A DNA stretch of 34,938 nucleotides from CAYSRM01 sp964543205 (lineage in GTDB: Bacteria > Verrucomicrobiota > Kiritimatiellia > UBA8416 > CAYSRM01): positions 1 through 34,938 of the forward strand of contig CAZIXB010000004.1 of NCBI GenBank assembly GCA_964543205.1, given 5' to 3'. The notes below the pieces were generated by a model that was given only the letters and a program-made list of their open reading frames with translations, was not told where the DNA came from and searched no databases. A program made the translations under genes and the position numbers. Position 1 is the stretch's first letter; each line of letters opens with the position of its first letter. Positions 18,017-26,490 of the stretch are shown here, piece after piece.

Positions 18017-19045
18017 ATGGATAATGATACTGATTTCCAAGTGCCGGAACAGAAGCCATGGTCCGACGAAGAGCTGGAGAAAATTGACCATCTGAAAGAA
18101 GCTAACAAAAAGATCATGGGGCAGGTGCGCAAAGCGCTGGTGGGGCAGGACCAGGTCGTGCGGATGACCATGATCGGCCTGTTTTCCCAAGGGCATTGTC
18201 TACTGATGGGTGTGCCCGGTCTGGGCAAGACCCTGTTGGTCCGAACACTGGCGTCCAGTCTGTCGCTGGATTTCAAACGTGTTCAGTTTACCCCTGACCT
18301 GATGCCGTCGGACATTACGGGCACCGAAGTTATCCAGGAGGATAAGTCTACCGGTGAACGAAGCTTCCGGTTTATCAAGGGACCGGTTTTTACAAACATT
18401 CTTCTCGCGGACGAGATTAACAGAACTCCGCCCAAGACCCAGGCGTCGCTTCTCGAAGCCATGCAGGAACGGCAGGTCACCGCCGGCGGCGTGAAGCGCT
18501 CGCTCGATGAACCGTTTTTTGTTCTGGCTACTCAGAACCCGATCGAGCAGGAAGGAACGTATCCGCTTCCCGAAGCGCAGATGGACCGGTTCATGTTTAG
18601 AATCGATGTTGGATATCCTACAGAAGCGGAAGAGAAGAAGATACTGAATATGACCACGTCCGGCTATGTTCCCGATATTCAGCCGGTGTTGGATCGGGAT
18701 GAAATTCTTGAACTTCAGTCGCTTGTGCCCAAAGTCAACATTAGCGATGATGTGTTGAACTACATCCTTAAGCTGGTGCGAAGCAGCCGCTGTGGCATGG
18801 AAGGTGTGCCTGATTTTGTTAATAACTGGATTTCGTGGGGCGCGGGCCCGCGCGCGAGCCAATACCTGGTTCTTGGCGCAAAGACAATTGCCATTCTTGA
18901 CGGAAGGTCCAAGGTTGAGATCGACGATGTTAAGGAAGTGGCGCATGTGGTTCTCGGGCACCGCATCCAGGTGAACTTTGCGGCGGAAGCTGAAGGCGTT
19001 ACATCGCATAAAGTCATAGACGACCTTCTGGAGGTGGTGGCTTAA
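18017..19045 (+). CDS. MoxR-family AAA+ ATPase
   Basis: A 342-aa MoxR AAA+ ATPase with all core motifs: Walker A GVPGLGKT (residues 65-72), Walker B 'LLADEINR' near 128-135 followed by 'TPPKTQASLLEAMQERQVT', sensor 1 'LATQNPIEQEGTYPLPEAQMDRF', and a C-terminal lid region with 'GAGPRASQYL' and 'VLGHRI'. This is the textbook MoxR signature set. Members hydrolyse ATP and act with VWA-domain proteins in assembly or activation of envelope or metal-containing complexes. The start is supported by AAAGGAG at about 18003-18009. The DUF58 gene begins directly after its stop codon, the classic MoxR-DUF58 gene pair. It is likely the active ATPase of the system encoded by this operon. Confidence 0.93.
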   Translation: MDNDTDFQVPEQKPWSDEELEKIDHLKEANKKIMGQVRKALVGQDQVVRMTMIGLFSQGHCLLMGVPGLGKTLLVRTLASSLSLDFKRVQFTPDLMPSDITGTEVIQEDKSTGERSFRFIKGPVFTNILLADEINRTPPKTQASLLEAMQERQVTAGGVKRSLDEPFFVLATQNPIEQEGTYPLPEAQMDRFMFRIDVGYPTEAEEKKILNMTTSGYVPDIQPVLDRDEILELQSLVPKVNISDDVLNYILKLVRSSRCGMEGVPDFVNNWISWGAGPRASQYLVLGAKTIAILDGRSKVEIDDVKEVAHVVLGHRIQVNFAAEAEGVTSHKVIDDLLEVVA

Positions 19046-19969
19046 ATGGCTGATCTTTTTGATCCTGAAGTTATTTCCGGCATCAAAGGGCTTGAGGTAC
19101 GCAGCCAGCGGCTTGTGGAAAGCCACATGATGGGAATGCATAAGAGCAGACTCCGCGGTATCAGTACGGAATTTGCGCAGCATCGTCAGTATGTTGTGGG
19201 GGACGATACCAGGCATGTGGACTGGAAAGTCTACGCCAAAACCGATGAGGTGTTTGTTAAGGAATACGAAGCCGAGACAAATATGTCTGTCTATTTCCTC
19301 ATTGATATGAGCCCATCCATGTTTTATAAAAGCGAAGATACGCCGATGAGCAAGTTTGAATACGCAGCTACTGTTGTTGCCACGCTTTGCTATATGATGC
19401 AGCAGCAGAAGGATCTCTTCAGTGTTTGCCTTTTTGATTCTGAGATTAGAAAGTTTTTGAAGCCCAAGGGATCGAATCTGCATTACCGGAATATGGTCAG
19501 TATACTCGAGGATGAACTCCATAGCGACAGGGACAGCGCTAAAGAAGGTAAGACAGATATTGGCAACACGATCCGAAAACTTGCCCCGCAGATTAAAAGC
19601 AAGGGAATCGTGGTTGTTATAAGTGACTTTGTTGATGATGTCGACAAATTAGGGCTTGGGTTGGGCCAGGTCAGTTTTCTGGGCCAGGATGGAATCCTTT
19701 TCTATATTGAAGATCCCGTGGAGCGTGATTTTCCTTTTCTCGGGCAAACCATTTTCCGGGGACTGGAAGGGGAGGGGAAGTTGCTTTGTGATCCAAGGGA
19801 TCTTCGGAATATCTATCTTGAGAAAAAGGCTGAGCACATTGACAAAATTCAGAATAGCTGTATGAAATTCGGATACGATTTCAGAAGGATACATACGGAC
19901 GAACGTTTAGATGTTGCGTTGTCGGAATTCATGTCTACCCGTATGTCCCAGCGCAGAAGAAGAAGATAG
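19046..19969 (+). CDS. DUF58 domain protein, partner of MoxR
   Basis: A 307-aa DUF58 protein. The family hallmark is present at residues 52-78 (GDDTRHVDWKVYAKTDEVFVKEYE), followed by a VWA-like metal-site motif DMSPS (Asp87, Ser89, Ser91) and a later 'VVVISDFVDD' strand. There is no signal peptide or membrane helix, so it is probably cytoplasmic. DUF58 proteins are encoded next to MoxR ATPases across many bacteria and are thought to deliver or sense substrates for them. The ATG follows the MoxR stop with no gap, and CTGGAGG lies upstream within the MoxR coding end. It ends in an arginine-rich tail (QRRRRR). This is the last gene of the operon; a convergent gene lies beyond. Confidence 0.92.
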   Translation: MADLFDPEVISGIKGLEVRSQRLVESHMMGMHKSRLRGISTEFAQHRQYVVGDDTRHVDWKVYAKTDEVFVKEYEAETNMSVYFLIDMSPSMFYKSEDTPMSKFEYAATVVATLCYMMQQQKDLFSVCLFDSEIRKFLKPKGSNLHYRNMVSILEDELHSDRDSAKEGKTDIGNTIRKLAPQIKSKGIVVVISDFVDDVDKLGLGLGQVSFLGQDGILFYIEDPVERDFPFLGQTIFRGLEGEGKLLCDPRDLRNIYLEKKAEHIDKIQNSCMKFGYDFRRIHTDERLDVALSEFMSTRMSQRRRRR

Positions 19970-19988
19970 CTAACAGGCGCTTCTTCTG
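19954..19988 (+). terminator. Possible weak hairpin at operon end
   Basis: CAGAAGAAG (19954-19962) can pair with CTTCTTCTG (19980-19988) across a 17-nt loop that includes the DUF58 stop codon. It lacks a GC-rich stem and a T-run, so it is a weak candidate. The larger inverted repeat at 20071-20196 may be the real end-of-transcript structure. Confidence 0.25.
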
Positions 19989-20000
19989 AACTGAATTTAG

Positions 20001-20020
20001 CCCGCATATCTCACAGAATT
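20001..20020 (+). repeat. Dispersed repeat copy 1
   Basis: Exact 20-bp core CCCGCATATCTCACAGAATT. It shares its following bases (TCGTAGCGAG, then AGCGCGGA) partly with copies at 30947 and 34592. It lies between the convergent DUF58 gene and the 951-aa gene. A truncated copy, CCCGCATATCT, occurs at 20193-20203 at the end of the nearby inverted repeat. The core has no coding function in this position. Confidence 0.85.
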
Positions 20021-20070
20021 TCGTAGCGAGAGCGCGGAAGGGATGGGGGAGGGTGAGAGGGGGAGCAGAC

Positions 20071-20196
20071 CGGGTAAGCAGGTCGGGTAAGTGTATCCGA
20101 GTAAGAGGAGCGGTTAAGTGTACGGATTCAGACACTTAAACGCAATTCTTAACCGCGACCCTTAACCGGATACTTTTACCCGAATCGCTTAACCCG
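20071..20196. repeat. Large imperfect inverted repeat built of GGTTAAG/CTTAACC units
   Basis: The left arm 20084-20118 (begins CGGGTAAG, ends CGGTTAAG) and the right arm 20148-20182 (begins CTTAACCG, ends ACCCG) are both 35 nt long and largely complementary. An outer pair, CGGGTAAG at 20071 and CTTAACCCG at 20188, extends the structure. At the centre TTAAGTGT (20114-20121) pairs with ACACTTAA (20132-20139). The whole could form a cruciform or a long RNA hairpin and could end transcription from both converging operons. A related sequence with about 31 of 37 matching bases lies at 34861-34897, so this belongs to a repeat family and is not a unique site. Confidence 0.75.
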
Positions 20197-20254
20197 CATA
20201 TCTATCAGGAGTGACCTGTGATAACACACTTCCGTGAAGAACCAACTATCTTCC

Positions 20255-23110
20255 CTACTCAGCCACATCCTGCAACCGGATTTTCTTTTCTTCATGATAA
20301 CCGAGTTTCACGCTCACAACCCGCGCGTTGCCCGGGTCGGCGACAAAGAGACGCCGGTCTGTATGCGTAGCCACGTATGGGGCATAAAACAGCGCCGTCT
20401 CGTCTCCGCCAATTGAACGCGGGTTTGGCGGACCGCCTGCCTTTTCCAGAGGCATGCCTTCATCCACGTTGCCGCATTGCCCGACTCGCAGGATCAAGTT
20501 GCCGTTTCTGTCAACGACTCCGACGTTGTAGCGGTCTATTTCCGGTGTAAAACTGCGGGCAAAATAGTCGAGCGCAAAACGCGAGCTCGGGCACGCGCAA
20601 CCGCTGCTGTAATTATGGCCGCCCCAGCCGACGCCAGCGTACATCCAGTGCGCGCCTTCGACCCAGGCTTTGGGCCTGGCGAGGTCAGGAGCTCTGTCGG
20701 GTGGATTAGTCAGGGGAACTGGCGTTCCTGATGTCCCCAGCAGGCGGCTTTTGCCCGGCGTGAACTTCATCAGCGTCCCTGCATGGTCGTTGAAATGTTC
20801 CTTGCCGTTAATCATGATCGGTTGCGCGGTGTGGATATATATATCGCCGCGGTTATCTATGGCAGTGCCGTCAATCTGCTGGTGCAGGCCGGGCAAGGCA
20901 TCTTCCATGACCATTTTGCCGTGGCGGTCCAGAATCTGGACCAGCGTGATGATGCCTATTGCGCGCCGCCCTGGGTAAAGCGTTGGCTGGTATGCATCTT
21001 CTGGGGATTTCATTTCGCCTTTTCTTCTTGTGTCTTTCAAGTTGACGGGGTAACGGGCGCCGATCACTATCCGGCCGTCGGGGGCCACATGCATTCCGCC
21101 CTGATTGCGCTTGATGCGGGCATGGAAAACAGCCCCGCTGATAACCGGCCCCAACCGTCCTTCGCTGAATGTGTGCCTTTTACGTTCCTCGCCGTAGTCG
21201 AAGGGCACTTCACGCCAGCTGTCTGATTGGTAACGCATGAGCAGCCCGGATGTCAGCAGATAGGCAAAGCCTTCCTGGTCAAAAGCCATATCCTCGGCGC
21301 CCAGAGGCAGCTCAACCTTGCGAACGCGACCGGTTTCAGGATCAATCTGGTAAATTGTAAAGAACTCCTTGCCGTAGGCTTCCTGTCCTTCAGCCAGGTA
21401 AAGCATGCCGTCTGTTGGATTAACATAGAGCCGCTGCCGGTTAAACATGGCCGGGCGAACACGCTTGATCGCACGGGCCGCGTCCTGGAGCATGTCCCGC
21501 TTTACGGTCCAGTTTCCGTTCTCCAGCGCCATAACCACAATGCCTCTGCCTTTGGTTTTACGCGCGCCGACCGGGGATGGCGCGTTGATCCAGAGCGTTA
21601 TCGGATCAGCATGGAAATCCATTGCAGTGGCATATTCCACGTTTGAGCTGCCTGTCAGGCGCAGACCTAAAAGTTTGTGTAAATTCCACGATTCAAGTTC
21701 TTTGGCGTTGTCGATAGCAGAAAATTTTCTCAAGACAAAATAGGTTTGGCCTTCACCCCCTCTTTTCCGTGGCAATGTCGGATGTGTGCCCCCATAGTAG
21801 GCTTCACCCGGCTTGGGCAGAGCCCAGCAGAATACATAGATTTCGCCAGTGTCAGGGTCCACGTCGATCTGGGCGGGACGCTTTACGGGGATGTTCTTGA
21901 GATGCTTTCCCTCCACATCAAACACCGCGACGCGGTCATTGGAATGGTCTGCCACGTACACGCGCCCCCGGCTGTCGCATGCAACATCCGAAGGCATGTT
22001 CAATTGCCCGTCTTCGGAGCCGGCTTTCTCTCCGCCGACAAAAATCTCAGGCGGACTGTCGTCAGCGTACCGCTTGCGCATGACCGCGTGGCGCCACGCA
22101 ACATGGCCAAAGGATCCGGCGTGAGTTTCATTGTACATGGTCAGGTACATCCATTTTCCATCAGGACTGAACTCGACTTTTTTCGGGCGCACTTTTGCGA
22201 GTCGACTCTCGTCGATGCCGCGGCGTTGGTCCCATTTTCGGGCTTTGTCTAGTTCAAATGCCAGCGTGGCGGATGCGTGCAGCTTGAGCCCGCCGCTGGA
22301 TCCGTCGGTTGAAATCCGGCTGTAACGGTCGCCGACCAGCGCTATCCGCTTGCCAGCCACTGCTATGTCATACCCGGCAGCCCCGTTCATTTCCGTGCCG
22401 CGGTGCCGGTAGCCGCGATATTTTCCGTCCTTGTAGGTCGGATCGGTGCAGTTGCTGCCGCTCATCAGCATAGAACTCTGCAGCCAGTTGGGCTTGATCG
22501 GTATCCTTTTTCCGTCGGGAAACCGGTGGCGAATCAAATCGGGAATGCTGTCCAGTTTCTTGTGCGGAAAAGGATAAACCGTTCGAACGTAGTTGCCGTC
22601 GTGATCAAACATGCGCAGGTGGTCCACTGCCCGCCCGCTTAGAAATACGAAAACGCCCTCGGGGGAGGGGGCAAAGGCAAGAACCCCGCCCGCGCCTTTT
22701 CCGGGATGCCAGAAGAGCGTCCGCTCAAATCGCGGCTTCAGCCCGAGGGAGACCCGGACAGTTGCTGCTTCCGGAGTCTTCAGGTACCGTCCGGCGTCAT
22801 CTTTTCCGTCCCATACAATCTTCTGTTTTTTTGTATTCGGCTGGAACGGCGGGGGCGCGTTGTCTCCCAGCACACCGCAGGCCAGGTGCCGGACGATTTT
22901 GCCATTGGAATCCTCGATCGCCACGGTGGCATCACAGAACGCTTTCGACTCAAACGTTATCGTAAAATCGTTGCCTTTGCGCGTCACCACCGGTTCGGCG
23001 GCAAACTCAAATACAGCCTCGCGCTTGACTTTGAACATGTCCTTGTCCTGCGCAAGCGCTGAGCTTGCCGCCATTAGTATCATTGTTGTATAAAGCAGTA
23101 TTCTCTTCAT
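20255..23110 (-). CDS. Exported NHL/propeller-type protein, paralogue lacking STN domain
   Basis: A 951-aa exported protein. The signal peptide covers about residues 1-20 (MKRILLYTTMILMAASSALAQ). A FlgD-like Ig module follows ('ATVAIEDSNGKIVRHLACGVLG' ... 'KIVWDGKDDAGRYL', about 55-120), then a propeller of NHL/SMP-30-like repeats ('MPSDVACDSRGRVYVADHSNDRVAVFDVEGKHLKNI' near 370; 'GMLYLAEGQEAYG'; 'GDIYIHTAQP'; 'RRLFVADPGNARVVSVKLGY' at the end). A conserved CxC segment 'YSSGCACPSSRFALDYFARS' lies near 830-850. The start codon overlaps the previous gene's stop (ATGA), and GGAGGAAC is in place within that gene's end, so the two are co-translated. It is a clear tandem duplicate of the 1040-aa gene, with long near-identical nucleotide stretches. 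Function unknown; binding or processing of an extracellular polymer is a guess from the neighbouring glycoside hydrolases. Confidence 0.85.
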   Translation of the reverse strand: MKRILLYTTMILMAASSALAQDKDMFKVKREAVFEFAAEPVVTRKGNDFTITFESKAFCDATVAIEDSNGKIVRHLACGVLGDNAPPPFQPNTKKQKIVWDGKDDAGRYLKTPEAATVRVSLGLKPRFERTLFWHPGKGAGGVLAFAPSPEGVFVFLSGRAVDHLRMFDHDGNYVRTVYPFPHKKLDSIPDLIRHRFPDGKRIPIKPNWLQSSMLMSGSNCTDPTYKDGKYRGYRHRGTEMNGAAGYDIAVAGKRIALVGDRYSRISTDGSSGGLKLHASATLAFELDKARKWDQRRGIDESRLAKVRPKKVEFSPDGKWMYLTMYNETHAGSFGHVAWRHAVMRKRYADDSPPEIFVGGEKAGSEDGQLNMPSDVACDSRGRVYVADHSNDRVAVFDVEGKHLKNIPVKRPAQIDVDPDTGEIYVFCWALPKPGEAYYGGTHPTLPRKRGGEGQTYFVLRKFSAIDNAKELESWNLHKLLGLRLTGSSNVEYATAMDFHADPITLWINAPSPVGARKTKGRGIVVMALENGNWTVKRDMLQDAARAIKRVRPAMFNRQRLYVNPTDGMLYLAEGQEAYGKEFFTIYQIDPETGRVRKVELPLGAEDMAFDQEGFAYLLTSGLLMRYQSDSWREVPFDYGEERKRHTFSEGRLGPVISGAVFHARIKRNQGGMHVAPDGRIVIGARYPVNLKDTRRKGEMKSPEDAYQPTLYPGRRAIGIITLVQILDRHGKMVMEDALPGLHQQIDGTAIDNRGDIYIHTAQPIMINGKEHFNDHAGTLMKFTPGKSRLLGTSGTPVPLTNPPDRAPDLARPKAWVEGAHWMYAGVGWGGHNYSSGCACPSSRFALDYFARSFTPEIDRYNVGVVDRNGNLILRVGQCGNVDEGMPLEKAGGPPNPRSIGGDETALFYAPYVATHTDRRLFVADPGNARVVSVKLGYHEEKKIRLQDVAE

Positions 23111-26100
23111 TGTTCCTCCGTAACATCAGGCAAATTTTTTAGCCTTATTTTATTTTCTTCGTGATAACCCAGTTTCACGCTCACAACCCGCGCATTGCCG
23201 GGGTCAGCGATAAAGAGCCGCCGGTCTGTATGCGTGGCCACGTACGGGGCATAAAACAGCGCCGTCTCGTCTCCGCCGATTGAACGCGGATTTGGCGGGC
23301 CGCCTGCCTTTACCAGCGGCATGCCTTCATCCACGTTGCCGCATTGCCCGACGCGCAGGATTAAATTGCCGTTGCTGTCAACGACTCCCACGTTGTAGCG
23401 GTCGATTTCGGGAGTGAAACTGCGGGCGAAATAGTCCAGGGCAAACCTGGAATTCGGGCAGGAGCAACCGGAAGAGTAGTTCTGTCCTCCCCAGCCGACG
23501 CCTCCGTACATCCAGTGCGCGCCTTCGACCCAGGCTTTGGGCCTGGCGAGGTCGTGAGAACGGGCCGGCGGATCTTCCAATGGGATGGGCGCCCCTGATG
23601 GCGTCAGCACACGGCATTTTCCGGGCGTAAACTTCATAATTGTGCCGGCATGGTCATTGAAATGTTCATTGCCGTTTATCATCATTGGTTGGGCGGTGTG
23701 GATATAGATGTTACCTTGTTGATCCATAGCTGTGCCGTCAATATTCCGGTGCAGGCCCGGAACCGCGTCTTCCCTGATAACCTTCCCGTGGCGGTCCAGC
23801 GTCTGGACCAGCGTGATCAGACCCGTTCGCCGGCCGGGAAACAGCATCGGCTGGTATGAATCTTCTGAAGATGCAACTTCACCTTTTCTCTTTGCGGATT
23901 TCATGCGGACGGGGTAGCGGGCGCCTATCACTATCCGGCCGTCGGGAGTAACATGCACTCCGCCCTGGTTGCGCTTGACTTTGGCATGGAAAACCGCCCC
24001 GCTGATGACTTTTGACAATCGTCCTTCGCTGAATGTGTATTTTTCACGTTCCTCGCCATAGTCGAAAGGCACTTCCCGCCAGGTGTCTGACTGGTAACGC
24101 ATAATCAGTCCGGAAGTAAGCAGATAGGCAAAACCTTCCTGGTCAAAAGCCATATCCTCCGCGCCCATGGGTAATTCAACTTCTCGCACACGCCCGGTCT
24201 CAGGGTCGATCTGGTAAACAGTATAAAACCCCTTGAAATAGGCGTGCTGACCTTCTGCCAGGTACAGCATTCCATCGGTCGGGTTCACATAAAGCCGCTG
24301 CCGGTGAAACATGGCAGGCCGGATACGTCTTATCGCGCGATCCGCGTCTTTGAGCATATCCCGTTTTACGGTCCATTCTCCATTTTCCAGGGACATAACC
24401 ACAATACCCTTGCCCTTAAAGCGTTGTCGTCTATCTGCGCCGACCGGGGAGGGCGCGGTAATCCAGAGCGTTAACGGATCCGCCCAGAAATCCAATGCTG
24501 TGGATAATTCCACATTGGACTCGTAAGATCTGGACAAGGCCAGGAGCTTGTGCAGGTCCCATGTTTCAAGTTTTTCCGCCTTATCCAGCGCTGAGAGCTT
24601 TGTAAGGCGAAAATAGGAGTTCCCCCCTTCTTTCTTGGAGATCGTGGGCCGGGTTCCCCCGTAATAGGTTTCACCGGGTTGTGGCAAGGTCCACGAAAAG
24701 ACATAAATATCGCCGTTATCCGGATCCACATCAACCTTAGCCGGCCGCTTCACCGGGATGTTTTTCAGATGCTTTCCCTCAGAGTCAAAAACCTGGATGC
24801 GGTCGTTCCAGTGGTCGGCCACATACACGCGGCCGCGGCTGTCGCACGCCACGTCCGACGGGATGTTGAATTTACCGTTTTCTTTGCCCGCGTCCCTGCC
24901 GCCGGCAAAAATCTCAGGCGGACTGTCGTCAGCGTACCGCTTGCGCATGACTGCATGGCGCCACCAGACGTGGCCGAATGACCCTGAATGCGTTTCATTA
25001 TACATGGTCAGGTACATCCATTCGCCGTCAGGACTGAAAGCGACTTCTTTCGGGCGCACACTGTCTGTTGTTCTCTCATCAATGTCGCCGCGTCGGCCCC
25101 AGTTCACCTTCTCTTTCAAATCCTTGAATGCCAGCTCGGCCGAACCGTGCAGCTTGAGCCCGCCGCTGGTTCCGTCGGTGGAAAGCCGGCTGTAGCGGTC
25201 TCCGACCAGCGCTATCCTCTTGCCGGCCACTGCCATGGCATAACCGGCAGCGCCGTTCATTTCCGTGCCGCGGTGCCGGTAGCCGCGATATTTTCCGTCT
25301 TTGTAGGTCGGCTTGGTGCAGTTGCTCCCGCTCATCAGCATTGAACTCTGCAACCAGTTCGGTTTGATTGGCATTTTTTTCCCGTCGGGAAACCTGTGGT
25401 GAATCAGTCCGGGAATATTGTCCAGGTTCTTGTGAGGAAAAGGATAAACCGTCCGCACGTAGTTGCCGTCGTGATCAAACATGCGCAGGTGGTCCACCGC
25501 CCGTCCGCTTAGAAATACGAACACTCCTTCGGGGGAGGGGGCAAAGGCAAGAACCCCGCCCGCGCCTTTTCCGGGATGCCAGAAGAGCGTCCGCTCAAAT
25601 CGCGGCTTCAGCCCCAGGGAAACTCGAACAGTTGCGGCGTCCATGTCTTTCAAATACCGCCCGGCGTCATCTTTTCCGTCCCATATCAAGGTCTGTTTGC
25701 GGGTATTCCACTGGAACGGCGGGGGCGCGTTAGGGCCCAGCACGCCGCTGGCCAGATGCCGGACGATTTTCCCGCTTGAATCCTCTATTGCCACAGTGAC
25801 ATCACACCAGCTTTCTGTTTCAAACGAAATACTGACACTGTTGTCATTGCGTCTTACAACCGGCTCCTTCGCAAAAGCGAACGTGTCATCCCTGTCAACT
25901 TTGAACCCGTTATACGGGTCGGCCTTGACAATAGTTGCCTGGTTCCCGTCGAACTGATCCAGGGTCAGGCCGCGCGGACGCAGAATGCGCATAAGCGCGC
26001 GGCCGGCCTCAACATTTTTCATCTCCAGCGTGACATGGCTGCGCCCCTTTACAAGCTCGTCGGAAAAAGAAAGCTTAACGCCTGCCTTGTTGCTTAGATC

Positions 26101-26229
26101 GTTTAACGTAGTGGTCAGCGGCATTTCCCTGTAATCTACCGTAACCTTTTTATCCAGTGGCGCGCTATTGGCCGGAAAGGCTGTAGCCAGGGACAGGACC
26201 GGAATTGCGATTGTCAACCAATGCTTCAT
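23107..26229 (-). CDS. Exported STN-domain + NHL/propeller-type protein
   Basis: A 1040-aa exported protein from the ATG at 26229, preferred because GAAGGAAA precedes it; an upstream TTG would add five residues. A signal peptide covers about 1-22 (ends FPANSA). Residues about 25-105 resemble a secretin/TonB short N-terminal (STN) domain: 'VTVDYREMPLTTTLNDLSNK' then 'GVKLSFSDELV' and 'VTLEMKNVEAGRALMRIL'. From about residue 120 it matches the downstream 951-aa paralogue: FlgD-like Ig module, NHL propeller, and the conserved CxC motif (YSSGCSCPNSRFALDYF). STN domains usually sit at the N-terminus of secretins or TonB receptors, so the join to a soluble propeller is unusual. It is first in a two-gene operon and divergent from the GH123-like gene, with which it may share regulation. 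Confidence 0.85.
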   Translation of the reverse strand: MKHWLTIAIPVLSLATAFPANSAPLDKKVTVDYREMPLTTTLNDLSNKAGVKLSFSDELVKGRSHVTLEMKNVEAGRALMRILRPRGLTLDQFDGNQATIVKADPYNGFKVDRDDTFAFAKEPVVRRNDNSVSISFETESWCDVTVAIEDSSGKIVRHLASGVLGPNAPPPFQWNTRKQTLIWDGKDDAGRYLKDMDAATVRVSLGLKPRFERTLFWHPGKGAGGVLAFAPSPEGVFVFLSGRAVDHLRMFDHDGNYVRTVYPFPHKNLDNIPGLIHHRFPDGKKMPIKPNWLQSSMLMSGSNCTKPTYKDGKYRGYRHRGTEMNGAAGYAMAVAGKRIALVGDRYSRLSTDGTSGGLKLHGSAELAFKDLKEKVNWGRRGDIDERTTDSVRPKEVAFSPDGEWMYLTMYNETHSGSFGHVWWRHAVMRKRYADDSPPEIFAGGRDAGKENGKFNIPSDVACDSRGRVYVADHWNDRIQVFDSEGKHLKNIPVKRPAKVDVDPDNGDIYVFSWTLPQPGETYYGGTRPTISKKEGGNSYFRLTKLSALDKAEKLETWDLHKLLALSRSYESNVELSTALDFWADPLTLWITAPSPVGADRRQRFKGKGIVVMSLENGEWTVKRDMLKDADRAIRRIRPAMFHRQRLYVNPTDGMLYLAEGQHAYFKGFYTVYQIDPETGRVREVELPMGAEDMAFDQEGFAYLLTSGLIMRYQSDTWREVPFDYGEEREKYTFSEGRLSKVISGAVFHAKVKRNQGGVHVTPDGRIVIGARYPVRMKSAKRKGEVASSEDSYQPMLFPGRRTGLITLVQTLDRHGKVIREDAVPGLHRNIDGTAMDQQGNIYIHTAQPMMINGNEHFNDHAGTIMKFTPGKCRVLTPSGAPIPLEDPPARSHDLARPKAWVEGAHWMYGGVGWGGQNYSSGCSCPNSRFALDYFARSFTPEIDRYNVGVVDSNGNLILRVGQCGNVDEGMPLVKAGGPPNPRSIGGDETALFYAPYVATHTDRRLFIADPGNARVVSVKLGYHEENKIRLKNLPDVTEEQ

Positions 26230-26289
26230 TACTGTTTCCTTCAATTTTTTTTAAGAATATCACATTTCAGCCTGCTTTAAAACCCTTAA

Positions 26290-26309
26290 CCCGCATATCT
26301 CACAGAATT
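26290..26309 (+). repeat. Dispersed repeat copy 2
   Basis: Exact copy of the 20-bp core CCCGCATATCTCACAGAATT in the 261-bp gap between two divergent exported-protein genes. It is preceded by CTTAA, as is the partial copy at 20193. The rest of this gap (26230-26490) must hold both promoters, but I see no convincing -35/-10 pair. Confidence 0.85.
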
Positions 26310-26490
26310 TCCGCTGATTCCGTCTTGCTTATTACCTAGAAAGAAGGTATTTTTATCTGCCATATATTGAACAAATCAACGTTGTGTCTGCTGAGATGTT
26401 TGATACATGCCCGCAGGACTATTATTTGAGGATCAGTCTCCCGACAGGGTGAAAGTTTTAACAGAACGAGACATTAATCAAGGAGCAATT

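Noticed and set aside
18200..19522. 440-codon open frame on the minus strand opposite MoxR and DUF58
   Set aside because: It lies fully antisense to two genes with complete family motifs, has no domain of its own and is rich in His and Arg, as expected from the complement of a GC-biased coding region.
20071..20196. CRISPR-like array because of repeated TTAAG units
   Set aside because: Units are short, irregularly spaced and arranged as inverted complements; there are no spacers of constant length and no cas genes.
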